The notes under the pieces: model-generated
Databases searched by the model: none
The model's input: the letters and a program-made list of their open reading frames with translations, nothing else
Told to the model about the DNA's origin: nothing
NCBI GenBank assembly: GCA_902825875.1
Contig: CADECP010000029.1
Location: 28,408-92,407 of the forward strand
DNA from: an uncultured Acidobacteriota bacterium
GTDB lineage: Bacteria > Acidobacteriota > Blastocatellia > RBC074
Direction: 5' to 3'
Length of the DNA stretch: 64,000 bases
Program-made: the position numbers and the translations under genes
Shown here: positions 19,341 to 27,338 of the stretch, one piece after another
Layout of the letters: each line of letters opens with the position of its first letter
How positions within the stretch are numbered: position 1 is the first letter of the stretch

Positions 19341-19492
19341 GTCTTGGGAAGTCGGGAAAAGTCTTGGGAAGTCGGGAAAAGTCTTGGGAAGTCGGGAAAG
19401 GTCAGAAAGCCTCGAACCCAGAGCGGCTGGGCTTTAGCAACTTGCCGAGACTTCTCAGACTTATCGAGACTTCCCCAGACTTATCGAGACTT
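19341..19492. repeat. Three 20-bp direct repeats followed by complementary short units
   Basis: The unit GTCTTGGGAAGTCGGGAAAA occurs three times head to tail at 19341-19400 (the last copy ends in G). Downstream (about 19447-19492) come AGACTT-based words on the opposite sense (AGACTTCTC, AGACTTATCG repeated), giving a potential long stem. It fills the gap between the esterase start at 19260 and the dut stop at 19495. Confidence 0.85.
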
Positions 19493-19494
19493 GA

Positions 19495-19938
19495 TTACTG
19501 TCCCGTCGAACCAAAGCCGCCTTCGGCGCGTTCGGTGTCGGCGAGTTCTTCCGCCCAAATGTAATCGCACATTGCGGCGTGTTCGATGATGAGTTGAGCG
19601 ATACGTTCACCAGCAGCGAAACTCACAGGTTGCTGGCCAAGATTGATGAGAGGCACTTTCAGTTCGCCACGATAATCGGCGTCAATCACTCCGGCCAAAA
19701 CATCAATCCCGTGTTTGACCGCCAGGCCAGAGCGCGGAGCTACGCGGCCATAAAAGCCCGGCGGAATTTCAGCCGCCAAACCTGTCGGCACGAGTTTGCG
19801 TTCGCCCGGTTCCAGCGTGAAGGCTTCGACACAGCAAAGATCGGCGCCCGCCGCCCAATGGCTGCCGCGCACAGGAAGCCGAGCGGCTTCGTGAAGTTTT
19901 TTGATTTTGATCGGCGGGAAGTGATTGTTGATTGGCAT
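19495..19938 (-). CDS. dut: dUTP diphosphatase
   Basis: The 147-aa enzyme hydrolyses dUTP to dUMP and pyrophosphate, keeping uracil out of DNA and feeding dTMP synthesis. The five dUTPase motifs are visible: 'AAGADLCCVEAFTLEPGERK', 'GRVAPRSGLAVKHGIDVLAG', 'VIDADYRGELKVPLINLG', 'GERIAQLII' and the C-terminal 'RAEGGFGSTGQ'. Length matches E. coli Dut. I chose the ATG at 19938; a TTG at 19956 would overlap the kinase stop by 4 nt (TTGA) and cannot be excluded. It directly follows the phoR-like gene, so cotranscription is likely. Confidence 0.96.
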   Translation of the reverse strand: MPINNHFPPIKIKKLHEAARLPVRGSHWAAGADLCCVEAFTLEPGERKLVPTGLAAEIPPGFYGRVAPRSGLAVKHGIDVLAGVIDADYRGELKVPLINLGQQPVSFAAGERIAQLIIEHAAMCDYIWAEELADTERAEGGFGSTGQ

Positions 19939-19952
19939 GATTGATCGGAATC

Positions 19953-21323
19953 TCAAATGTCAGAAGCGGCGTTTGCTACCGCGCGCGGTACTGACTCGGC
20001 GCTTGCCACCGCGGGCGGTACTGATTCGGATTGCGAGGCGACAGGTAATTTGATTGAAAATTCGCTGCCCGCCCCGACTTCGCTGGTGACGTAAGCTTCG
20101 CCGCCGTGCGCACGCGCCAGATGTTTGACGATGGCCAAACCCAATCCCGTGCCACCGGCTTCGCGCGAACGAGCGCGGTCAACCCGGTAAAAGCGTTCAA
20201 ACACGCGCGGCAAATGTTCTGCCGGAATGCCGCTGCCGGTGTCGCGGACTTTGATGATTTGTTGCTGTCCGTCGGCGGCGGTTTCGGCGCAAACCATGAC
20301 GCTGCCGCCGGGATGATTAAATTTGACGGCGTTGTCCACCAGATTTATGACGATCTGTTCCAGACGCCGCCGGTCAGCAAAGACGTAATAATCTTCGGCG
20401 ACCTGATTGTCCAATCGAACACCTTGCTGCACGGCGCGCGGAGCAAGTCCGGCAAAAACTTCGTTGACGAATTGGCGCAGCGGCAAACGTTCCGGCGACA
20501 AACTGACCGCGCCGGATTCAATGGCCGACAACTCGGAAACGTCATTGACCAATGCGCGCATGCGCTCGGCGTTGCGGTGAATGGTATTCAAAAAACGCAG
20601 TGAGTTGTCGGCGTCGTCCAATCCGCCGTCAATCAGCGTTTCGGTGTAAGCCGTGATCGCTGCCAGCGGCGTCCGCAGTTCGTGCGAAACATTCGACAGA
20701 AATTCCTGCCGAACCTTTTCCAGTCGTTCCAGCTTGGTAATGTCAATGAAGGCGCTGACCACACCATCAATGTTGCCATCGTCCGCTCGCAAAGGAGCGG
20801 CATGCATGTTCAAAATTCGTTTGTCGGCAGAACCGGCAGAAGCGCGGATTTCCAAACGAGCTTCGACAATTTCTCCGGCCAAAAGGACTTTGGATAGCGT
20901 ACGATGAATTTGCGGCTCGCGGCTGAGATCGGCGACGCGAACCACAGGTTTGCTGCCCAAACCAAACAGTCTGCGCGCAGCATCGTTAATCAACAAAACT
21001 TCGGAATTGCGCCCGGTAATAACCAGGCCTTCGGCGACGGAAGCGAGTATCGAACGCAGCAAGGTTTCATCGCGTTCGGATTTGCCAAGTGTTTCGCGCA
21101 AACGCTGATTGCTTTGTTCGCGTTCGGCTAGCAACTGGCTTTGCTGGCGATAAACGTAAAAGGCGATGACAACGCTGATGATTCCTACGACGATAATCGA
21201 AATGATGTGCGATGTAACCACGCCCATCGCCGGAAACAGCACGGTCTTCACCGTTTCGTACAGCGCGAAAAAGGCGACCATCAAAATCGTGGCGCGGATG
21301 ATTTTTTTGCGGCGAGTAAGCAT
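19953..21323 (-). CDS. PhoR-like sensor histidine kinase
   Basis: The 456-aa kinase has two N-terminal TM segments (about residues 8-60), a PAS domain (about 90-195, 'ILASVAEGLVITGRNSEVLL'), and a HisKA domain with 'FLSNVSHELRTPLAAITAYT' (His near 214). The HATPase domain shows N ('IVINLVDNAVKFNHPG'), G1 ('VRDTGSGIP') and G2 ('GGTGLGLAIVKHL') boxes. It should phosphorylate the response regulator encoded just upstream. The C-terminal 20 residues are repetitive (SVPPAVASAESVPRAVANA). The gene set phoB-phoR-phoU suggests phosphate sensing; pst transporter genes are not adjacent. Confidence 0.93.
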   Translation of the reverse strand: MLTRRKKIIRATILMVAFFALYETVKTVLFPAMGVVTSHIISIIVVGIISVVIAFYVYRQQSQLLAEREQSNQRLRETLGKSERDETLLRSILASVAEGLVITGRNSEVLLINDAARRLFGLGSKPVVRVADLSREPQIHRTLSKVLLAGEIVEARLEIRASAGSADKRILNMHAAPLRADDGNIDGVVSAFIDITKLERLEKVRQEFLSNVSHELRTPLAAITAYTETLIDGGLDDADNSLRFLNTIHRNAERMRALVNDVSELSAIESGAVSLSPERLPLRQFVNEVFAGLAPRAVQQGVRLDNQVAEDYYVFADRRRLEQIVINLVDNAVKFNHPGGSVMVCAETAADGQQQIIKVRDTGSGIPAEHLPRVFERFYRVDRARSREAGGTGLGLAIVKHLARAHGGEAYVTSEVGAGSEFSIKLPVASQSESVPPAVASAESVPRAVANAASDI

Positions 21324-21329
21324 TTTGGA

Positions 21330-21487
21330 GAGTAGACAGTAGTCAGTAGACGGTAGACAGTAGGTTGCCTTCGTAAAGCTTCAGTTGTCTTTGGTCGTTC
21401 AACAACAAGGCTTTTTCTTGCCCCGTGCCATTTGTAGGCCAGCGCGATTCCGACAGTCAGCTACTGTCTACTGACTACTGTCTACTT
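21330..21487. repeat. Inverted pair of AGTAGACAGT arrays between phoB and phoR
   Basis: The left array (21330-21364) reiterates 7- to 8-nt words AGTAGACAGT/AGTCAGTAGA. The right array (21461-21487) is its inverse (CTACTGTCTACTGACTACTG and so on), about 96 nt apart. The right arm encodes the last residues and the TAG stop of phoB. A second copy of the same design lies at 22210, on the other side of phoB. Confidence 0.88.
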
Positions 21488-22199
21488 GCCTGAACCGATA
21501 CCCAATTCCAATCACAGTTTCGATGCAATTGCCGCACGCGCCGAGCTTTTTTCGCAAGCCGCTGATGTGAACATCGAGCGTACGGGCTTCGCCGTAATAC
21601 TCCAATCCCCAGACTTGATCGAGCAATTGTTCGCGCGGGACGACACGACCTTTGTTCCGCGACAGGATCGAAAGCAATGCGAATTCCTTGCGCGTGAGTT
21701 TGACGGGTTGCCCCTGACTGAAAACCGCGAAGTCGGAATAATCAATCAGTAACATTCCATCGTCGTAAGTTTTCGGCGCTTGCGCTTCAAAGCCGGAACG
21801 ACGCAACGCAGCTCGCACCCGAGCAACCAGTTCACGCACGCTAAACGGTTTGGTCATGTAATCGTCCGCACCCAGATCAAGCCCGCGCACCTTGTCGCCT
21901 TCTTCAGTGCGAGCCGTCAAAACAATGATCGGCGTACGCCGCGTCAATTCTTCGGTGCGAAACCTCCGGCATAACTCAAACCCGCTCATTCCCGGCAAAT
22001 TCAAATCCAGGATCAGCAAGTCCGGCGCAATCGCGCTGCCGTCGGGGCGGCGCTCCTGCCCTTTGCCAAGTGCGATATTCAAACCTTGTTCGCCGGTCAG
22101 CGCCACTTGAGCCTGAAACGCGCCTTCGCGTTCAAGGTTGTAACGAATGCTTTCGGCAATGTCGGGATCGTCTTCGATAATTAGGATGTAAGGCTTCAT
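21468..22199 (-). CDS. PhoB-like OmpR-family response regulator
   Basis: The 243-aa regulator has an N-terminal receiver domain ('ILIIEDDPDIAESI', phospho-acceptor Asp in 'PDLLILDLNLPGMSGF', 'PIIVLTART', Lys in 'ADDYMTKPFS') and a C-terminal winged helix ('VKLTRKEFALLSILSRNKGR', 'LDVHISGLRKKLGACG'). The receiver has a modest insertion ('GKGQERRPDGSAIAP') before the Asp. I chose the ATG at 22199 (MKPYILIIEDD); the longer open frame starts inside repeat sequence. The final residues (DSSQ) are encoded by the repeat at 21461. Cognate kinase and phoU flank it. Confidence 0.93.
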   Translation of the reverse strand: MKPYILIIEDDPDIAESIRYNLEREGAFQAQVALTGEQGLNIALGKGQERRPDGSAIAPDLLILDLNLPGMSGFELCRRFRTEELTRRTPIIVLTARTEEGDKVRGLDLGADDYMTKPFSVRELVARVRAALRRSGFEAQAPKTYDDGMLLIDYSDFAVFSQGQPVKLTRKEFALLSILSRNKGRVVPREQLLDQVWGLEYYGEARTLDVHISGLRKKLGACGNCIETVIGIGYRFRQVDSSQ

Positions 22200-22209
22200 A
22201 TCTTTTTGG

Positions 22210-22369
22210 GAGTAGACAGTAGACAGTGACAGAAGACAGTAGGTTCTTGCGTCAGGCTCTGTTGATTTTGATTGTAGCAACCGCAGGCGACCTATCCTTC
22301 TTCACTGCGTCAAAAACGACGAAACTCTTGCTGAAAACACCTACTGTCTACTGTCTACTGTCTACTGTG
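22210..22369. repeat. Second inverted pair of AGTAGACAGT arrays, between phoU and phoB
   Basis: The left array (22210-22242, AGTAGACAGTAGACAGTGAC) and right array (22340-22369, CTACTGTCTACTGTCTACTG) are inverted and about 97 nt apart, the same design as at 21330. The right arm supplies the last three codons and TAG stop of phoU. The spacers of the two copies look unrelated by eye. Confidence 0.88.
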
Positions 22370-23113
22370 TTTAATCACCATCGCATCTTTCATATAAACA
22401 ATCAGTTCGCAGATGTCTGTGACGTAATCTCCGATGCGTTCCAGGTGTTTGGCGACCATCAACAGCCGTGCGGCTCGGCCAGCCGAAGCCGGATCATTCG
22501 ACATGCGATCCAGCAATTCATGAAAGATGCGGTCGTAAAGCCGATCAATCTCATCGTCGCGCGCAATCACCGCGCGAGCCGTGTCGGCGTCTGCAACGGC
22601 AAAAGCATCCAGCGAAAGCCGCAACATTTCACACGCCAGCCAGCTCATTTTCGGCAGATCGAAATACGGTTTCAGTTGTGGTTCGTCGTTCAGGTAAATC
22701 GCTGCGCGCGCGATGTTGCAGGCGTGATCGGCAATGCGTTCCAGAATCGGAGTGATCTTGATGGCTGTCACCACCAACCGCAGATCGTTCGCCGCTTGAG
22801 GCTGTGTGCCCAACAAGCGAACGCACATTTGATCGGCTTCGAGTTCCAGCGCATCCACGCGGTCGTCGTCGCGCAAAACCTGTTCGGCCAGTTCGGAGTC
22901 GCGTTCGATTAAGGCACGAGTCGCTTCGTCAATGGCGCGTTCGACTTCGCCGCCCATCAACAACACGTGGTCGCGCAAAGTGTTTAGCGAAGATTCAGGC
23001 AGAGCGGATTCCGACAACTCTTTCATGGGTTCAATTAGAAAAATGCCCGGATTGAAGCCGGGGCCAGCAAGTGGTGGATTGGGTTCAACGAGTAGGAAAT
23101 CTGCCATTTGCAT
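22355..23113 (-). CDS. phoU: PhoU-like phosphate signalling regulator
   Basis: The product shows two three-helix PhoU repeats. The first contains 'EVERAIDEATRALIERDSEL' and 'RDDDRVDALELEADQMCVRL'; the second contains 'DADTARAVIARDDEIDRLYD' and 'HLERIGDYVTDICELIVYMK'. The E/D-x-x-x-D metal-binding pattern is present in both. PhoU normally restrains PhoR signalling and PstSCAB transport. The frame gives 252 aa from the ATG at 23113; an internal ATG at 23026 (MKELSESAL) would give the family's usual length of about 223 aa and may be the true start. Order phoU-phoB-phoR-dut reads leftward. Confidence 0.92.
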   Translation of the reverse strand: MQMADFLLVEPNPPLAGPGFNPGIFLIEPMKELSESALPESSLNTLRDHVLLMGGEVERAIDEATRALIERDSELAEQVLRDDDRVDALELEADQMCVRLLGTQPQAANDLRLVVTAIKITPILERIADHACNIARAAIYLNDEPQLKPYFDLPKMSWLACEMLRLSLDAFAVADADTARAVIARDDEIDRLYDRIFHELLDRMSNDPASAGRAARLLMVAKHLERIGDYVTDICELIVYMKDAMVIKHSRQ

Positions 23114-23301
23114 ATCTGAAAGACAAGCTCGATTTTTTAGAATTGTGATGTTCGAGGCGCGGATTTTACGGGCAAGCGGTTAAGTTGAGTTCAGGGAAAC
23201 GTGAAATCCATGTAAGTTTTATGTTTGCTTGCCACGATCAAGCGGACTCACTAAGCTGCGCGCGTTCTGTCAGCGATACAATTTCACCACAAGGACAATC
23301 C

Positions 23302-24705
23302 ATGACTTATTTGCTGATTCTGATTGGTTATTCGGCGTTGATGATTGCGCTGGGCGTGTATTGGTCGCGGCGCGTTTCGGTGTCGAGCGATTTTTTTGTC
23401 GCTGGCAGAGGCTTGAGCGCCGGCCTGGTCTTTTCGACTTTGTTAGCCGCCAACATCGGAGCTGGTTCGACGGTCGGCGCGGCGGGTTTGGGTTATCGAG
23501 ACGGTTTGTCCGCGTGGTGGTGGGTCGGTTCGGCGGGCATAGGCTCGCTGATTCTGGCTTTTACCGTAGGGCCGAAAATCTGGCGAGTGGCGCGCGATAA
23601 CAACCTGTTCACGGTCGGCGATTACCTGGAATTTCGTTATGACCGCCGAGTTCGCGGCATTGTGGCGTTGCTGTTGTGGATTGGCTCGCTGGCGATTCTG
23701 GCCGGACAGTTGATCGCCATCGCCTGGGTGCTGAACGTGACGATAGGTGTCAGCAAACCCGTTGGCTGTCTGATTGGAGCCATCGTCGCCACTGTGTATT
23801 TCGCTTCGGGCGGATTGTTCGGAGCGGCGCGCGTGAATGCCTTGCAGTTGGTGGTCAAGCTGATCGGGTTCGGCCTGGCGCTGATTTATCTGCTGGAATT
23901 CAAAGCTTCGATTACCAACCCGCAAATCAATCCGCCTGCCGATGTAGTTGAAAAGATGCAACGCTTTCAGAGCTTCACGGGAATTGGCGCTTCGGGAATT
24001 TTGAAGTATCTGGCCTTGCTGGTTCCGTCGTTCATCATTTCGCCTGGATTGCTGCAAAAGATTTTTGGCGCACGCGACGAAAGCGCCGTTCGCAAAGGCG
24101 TGGCGTTGAATGCTGTCTGTTTGTTGCTGTTCGCTGCTGTTCCCGCGTTGCTGGGAATGATCGCGTTTTATCACTTTCCGAATTTGCCAAACCGCGAACT
24201 GGCATTGCCAACCTTGATGACACAAGCTTTGCCTGTGTGGCTGGGCGGTTTGCTGTTGGGAGCGATTTTCGCCGCCGAAGTAAGCACAGCCGATGCTGTG
24301 TTGTTTATGCTCAGCACGTCGCTCAGCAAAGACCTGTACAAAACCTTCATCAATCCCGCTGCTGACGACAAACACCTGCTGAAAGTCGTCAAAATCACTG
24401 CGGTCATTTGCGGCGGACTCGGCGCATTGCTGGCGATTGTTTTGCGAGATGTCATTTCGGCGCTGACGATCTTTTATACTTTGCTGTCGTCGGCTCCGCT
24501 GTTGCCTTTGATTGCGGGTTTGTATTCCAAGCGCATTTCGGCGCAAGCAGTAATTCCAGCAATGCTGGTTTCGGTTGTCGGAACTTTCAGCATTGACTGG
24601 CTGACGGCAGGAAAAGGTTTTAGCGGAATTCCTTCGCTGATTTTTGGCGTGGGAACCGGCGCATTGGTCATGTTTCTGCTGAGCTTCGCCAAAGCAAAAA
24701 AATAG
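23302..24705 (+). CDS. Sodium:solute symporter (SSS family)
   Basis: The 467-aa protein has about 13 hydrophobic segments and the SSS layout: TM1 'YSALMIALGVYWSRRV', 'FFVAGRGLSAGLVFSTLLAA', 'NIGAGSTVGAAGLGYRDGLS', and the mid-protein 'LGAIFAAEVSTADAVLFMLS' region that is characteristic of sodium-site residues in TM8. It couples sodium entry to uptake of an organic solute in the inner membrane; the substrate is not deducible. I chose ATG at 23302 with AAGGAC upstream; the frame is open to 23185 but lacks a good start. It is divergent from phoU. Confidence 0.92.
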   Translation: MTYLLILIGYSALMIALGVYWSRRVSVSSDFFVAGRGLSAGLVFSTLLAANIGAGSTVGAAGLGYRDGLSAWWWVGSAGIGSLILAFTVGPKIWRVARDNNLFTVGDYLEFRYDRRVRGIVALLLWIGSLAILAGQLIAIAWVLNVTIGVSKPVGCLIGAIVATVYFASGGLFGAARVNALQLVVKLIGFGLALIYLLEFKASITNPQINPPADVVEKMQRFQSFTGIGASGILKYLALLVPSFIISPGLLQKIFGARDESAVRKGVALNAVCLLLFAAVPALLGMIAFYHFPNLPNRELALPTLMTQALPVWLGGLLLGAIFAAEVSTADAVLFMLSTSLSKDLYKTFINPAADDKHLLKVVKITAVICGGLGALLAIVLRDVISALTIFYTLLSSAPLLPLIAGLYSKRISAQAVIPAMLVSVVGTFSIDWLTAGKGFSGIPSLIFGVGTGALVMFLLSFAKAKK

Positions 24706-24737
24706 GCTCGCAACGTTTCCGCTGCGAGCCGTCAAGT
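24705..24737. terminator. Terminator between convergent symporter and secreted-protein genes
   Basis: An 8-bp GC-rich stem (GGCTCGCA at 24705-24712 with TGCGAGCC at 24723-24730) overlaps the symporter stop and is followed by GTCAAGTTTT. The A-run at 24696-24702 would provide a U-tract for the opposite strand. Confidence 0.75.
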
Positions 24738-24764
24738 TTTCCGCCAGTACAAACTATACAAAAC

Positions 24765-25142
24765 TTACTGTTTGGCCATGCTGCCAGCCGGTTCGGCCAG
24801 CACCAGCGTGAATTTCTGGCCGCGCGGCGTGATCGAAGCGATTGAGCGAGTGCCATCCGCATTTTCACGATAGGTCATTTTGTCAGCTTCAGCTTCTGTG
24901 GCGTTCGCTTTTTTGGTGAACTGAGTCGTGACGACTTTTTTGCCGACTTTGATCTCGACCGTGCCTTGTTCGGCTTCCGGGATGGTGACTTTGTACTCAC
25001 CTTTCTTAATCAGTTCATTGCCGACTTTGCCGTCCAGATAAAACGAAACTTTCTTTTCGACCTTGCCCTGAGCCGCCACGACGATGCTCAAAGCCGCTGT
25101 CATTGCCAATGCTAAAACCTTATTCGAGAAACGGTTAAACAT
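24765..25142 (-). CDS. Small secreted protein, probable target of the adjacent TetR regulator
   Basis: The 125-aa protein has a signal peptide ('VLALAMTAALSIVVAAQ') and a mature beta-rich domain: 'KKVSFYLDGKVGNELIKKGE', 'YKVTIPEAEQGTVEIKVGKK' and a C-terminal 'SITPRGQKFTLVLAE'. I recognise no named family; similar short secreted proteins occur in Acidobacteria. AGGAGG lies 7 nt ahead of the ATG at 25142. A palindrome TGACCG-GA-CGGTCA sits 51 bp upstream and matches the palindrome in front of the tetR gene, so repression by that regulator is likely. Confidence 0.82.
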   Translation of the reverse strand: MFNRFSNKVLALAMTAALSIVVAAQGKVEKKVSFYLDGKVGNELIKKGEYKVTIPEAEQGTVEIKVGKKVVTTQFTKKANATEAEADKMTYRENADGTRSIASITPRGQKFTLVLAEPAGSMAKQ

Positions 25143-25192
25143 AAAATCCCTCCTATGCTCCTGCTGTGTTTTATTTGCTCTTGAGAATTAAC

Positions 25193-25206
25193 TGACCGGA
25201 CGGTCA
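25193..25206. promoter_or_regulatory. Putative TetR operator upstream of the small secreted protein
   Basis: TGACCG-GA-CGGTCA is a perfect 6+6 palindrome with a 2-nt centre. It lies between the tetR stop (25236) and the start of the secreted-protein gene (25142), in the expected promoter zone. It shares TTNACTGACCGG with the palindrome at 25951. Confidence 0.8.
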
Positions 25207-25235
25207 ACACCATTCTCAAAAAATTTAGCGGTTTA

Positions 25236-25868
25236 TCAGGCCGCTTTTGCCAGTACTACAGTTTGGCCGCCGGTCAGGTAATCTAAAACAATCCGTTCAC
25301 ACCGGCGACGGTAATCGTCGAACGTTCCCTGAGACGAAAAGAACCATTGCATCATCATTCCGTCAGTCAATGCGCGAACCATTGAACTGGCGTCGTCAAT
25401 ATCCAACGATCGAAAAGCTCCTGTCTTGATTCCCAATTCGATAATTTCTCGATCGTGACCGCAACAGCCTTCATAAAATTTGGCATTCAAATCATGAAAA
25501 CGGCGGTTTCGAGTTCCAATGCTGATGAAATCGGAATAGGCCAAAAAGAACTGACGACTTTCCTGAGCATTGCCAAACACCACGCCAATCACTGCTTTCA
25601 TCTTGCCGACAGGGTCAGGTGCGCTTGCGATGGCCTTATGGATTCGCTCGTGGACTTCCCCGATGATCCATTCCAGCGCGCCCAGAAACAGGTCTTCTTT
25701 CGTTGCAAAGTAATACAACGTAGAGCCTTTGCTGACACCAGCGCGTTTGGCAATGTCCTGCAAGGTGACTGCCGAGTAGCCTTTTTCCGCCACTTCGTAA
25801 TAAGTCGCCTTGATTAACTCTTGCCGACGCTGGTCTTCATAATCCTGAACAAACTGTTTTGCTGCCAT
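25236..25868 (-). CDS. TetR/AcrR-family transcriptional regulator
   Basis: The 210-aa protein has the TetR N-terminal HTH: 'RRQELIKATYYEVAEKGYSA', 'VTLQDIAKRAGVSKGSTLYY', 'FATKEDLFLGAL' (about residues 14-62). The C-terminal ligand-binding part is helical and contains 'ALTDGMMMQWFFSSQGTFDD', similar to TetR_C domains of the BetI/YcdC type. It should repress until a ligand binds. A perfect 14-bp palindrome lies 83 bp upstream of its ATG and a related one precedes the next gene downstream, which points to autoregulation and control of the secreted protein. Confidence 0.93.
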   Translation of the reverse strand: MAAKQFVQDYEDQRRQELIKATYYEVAEKGYSAVTLQDIAKRAGVSKGSTLYYFATKEDLFLGALEWIIGEVHERIHKAIASAPDPVGKMKAVIGVVFGNAQESRQFFLAYSDFISIGTRNRRFHDLNAKFYEGCCGHDREIIELGIKTGAFRSLDIDDASSMVRALTDGMMMQWFFSSQGTFDDYRRRCERIVLDYLTGGQTVVLAKAA

Positions 25869-25950
25869 CTTAATTGTGGACTCTGGCTCCGCCTAACTTT
25901 CAAACTGCTTTTCTTCAATTTCAGTCAATCCCCGTCAATTCCTTCAGTTG

Positions 25951-25964
25951 ACTGACCGGTCAGT
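25951..25964. promoter_or_regulatory. Putative TetR operator upstream of tetR (autoregulation)
   Basis: ACTGACCGGTCAGT is a perfect 14-bp palindrome. It is located 83 bp ahead of the tetR start and matches the half-site TGACCG of the site at 25193. This arrangement is common for TetR regulators that control themselves and a neighbour. Confidence 0.8.
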
Positions 25965-26042
25965 TTTATACGCTTCGCACCAAATCCTGTCAACGGACTT
26001 TTTTAACTTCTTTGAAAAAGTTTGCCCCTCGCAGTGTAAGGA

Positions 26043-27230
26043 TCAAGCTTCGACAGAAATAAGCCCTTTCAACTGTTCACGATGAGCGCGCATGTTGGCA
26101 ATGAATTCGTCGAACAGATAAGTCGCATCGTGCGGGCCAGGGCCAGCTTCAGGATGGTATTGAACCGAAAATACAGGCAATCGGCGATGGCTCATTCCTT
26201 CCAGACAGCCGTCGTTGAGGTTGAAATGAGTCAGTTCGATGTCATTCTGGTTCAAGCTGTTCGGATCAACCGCGAAGCCGTGGTTGTGCGAGGTGATTTC
26301 ACATTTGCCGTTGCGATGGTTTTTGACGGGTTGATTGCCGCCGCGATGGCCGAATTTCAGCTTGAAGGTGTTGCCGCCAAACGCCAGCCCTAAAATTTGA
26401 TGGCCGAGACAAATGCCAAACACCGGAGCAGCCGTCAGAAGCTTTTTCACTTCGCCGACGATTTCCGGCAAAGCCGCCGGGTCGCCAGGGCCATTGGAAA
26501 GGAAAATTCCATCGGGAGCTAACGCCAAGACATCGTCCGCCGAAGTTCGCGCGGGAACTACAGTCACGTCGCAGCCCACCGCAGCCAGATAGCGCAGAAT
26601 GTAATACTTGATGCCGAAATCGTAAGCGACGACTCGGAACGGTTCTTCGCCGGGTTGGAGCGCGCTGGCTGGCGTAAATCCGGTCATCGGATCGAAAGTT
26701 TTTTGATCGTCTTTGATGCTCGACCAACGATAAGCATCGCCGCAGGACACTTCGTCAACCAGATTGCGACCAAGCATCGTCGGCGCATTTTTGGCTTTGG
26801 CAATGACACTGATTTCGTCCGCATCAATCGAAGAGATGCAAGCGCGCATTGCGCCTTTTTCGCGGATGTGCCGAACCAACGCGCGTGTGTCCACTTCGGA
26901 AATCCCTACTATGCCGTGCTGCTTCAGATATTCGTCCAGCGACATTCCGGCACGCCAGTTCGACGTGACTTCTGAAAATTCGCGCACAACGAAACCCTCG
27001 GCAAACGGGCGGCGCGATTCCACGTCCTCAAGGTTGACGCCGTAATTGCCGATTTCGGTGTAAGTCATCGTCACGATTTGGCCGGCGTAAGAAGGATCAG
27101 TCAGGATTTCCTGATAGCCGGTCATTGAAGTGTTAAACACGATTTCGCCAGTGCGTTCGCCGTCCGCCCCCCAGGCGCGTCCACGAAAAGTTCGTCCATC
27201 TTCTAAGGCTAAAATTGCTTCTTTGTTCAT
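26043..27230 (-). CDS. carA: Carbamoyl-phosphate synthase small (glutaminase) subunit
   Basis: The 395-aa protein hydrolyses glutamine and passes ammonia to CarB for carbamoyl phosphate (arginine and pyrimidine synthesis). The N-terminal CPSase domain ('[20 protein letters not shown]', '[20 protein letters not shown]') is followed by a class I amidotransferase with Cys in '[18 protein letters not shown]' and His-x-Glu in '[14 protein letters not shown]'. Length is normal. carB is not adjacent. I chose ATG at 27230 (MNKEAILAL); the longer frame begins with TTG inside a palindrome. Ribosome-binding site is weak. Confidence 0.96.
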   Translation of the reverse strand: MNKEAILALEDGRTFRGRAWGADGERTGEIVFNTSMTGYQEILTDPSYAGQIVTMTYTEIGNYGVNLEDVESRRPFAEGFVVREFSEVTSNWRAGMSLDEYLKQHGIVGISEVDTRALVRHIREKGAMRACISSIDADEISVIAKAKNAPTMLGRNLVDEVSCGDAYRWSSIKDDQKTFDPMTGFTPASALQPGEEPFRVVAYDFGIKYYILRYLAAVGCDVTVVPARTSADDVLALAPDGIFLSNGPGDPAALPEIVGEVKKLLTAAPVFGICLGHQILGLAFGGNTFKLKFGHRGGNQPVKNHRNGKCEITSHNHGFAVDPNSLNQNDIELTHFNLNDGCLEGMSHRRLPVFSVQYHPEAGPGPHDATYLFDEFIANMRAHREQLKGLISVEA

Positions 27231-27262
27231 CACAGATAAATTCAAGTTTGAAGTTTGAGCGT

Positions 27263-27324
27263 GTGACAATTTTCCAAATTGTCACTCCTTTGCTGATGAC
27301 TGTGGCAATTTGAAAAATTGTCAC
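27263..27324. repeat. Two neighbouring 23-bp GTGACAATTT palindromes
   Basis: The first palindrome is GTGACAATTT-TCC-AAATTGTCAC (27263-27285). The second is GTGGCAATTT-GAA-AAATTGTCAC (27302-27324), with one wobble position. They lie 16 nt apart between the Yip1/TPR gene stop (27339) and carA (27230), both minus strand. They could act as a terminator for the former, an operator or RNA structure for carA, or a dispersed repeat. Confidence 0.8.
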
Positions 27325-27338
27325 AGCTCACCTGCCGG

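Noticed and set aside
19341..19400. Three 20-bp direct repeats as a CRISPR or iteron origin
   Set aside because: The copies are head to tail without spacers, and no replication-initiator gene or DnaA boxes were seen nearby.
23443..24735. 430-aa open frame antisense to the symporter
   Set aside because: Composition is Gln/Arg/Asn-rich, typical of the reverse complement of a membrane-protein gene; no ribosome-binding site and no family.
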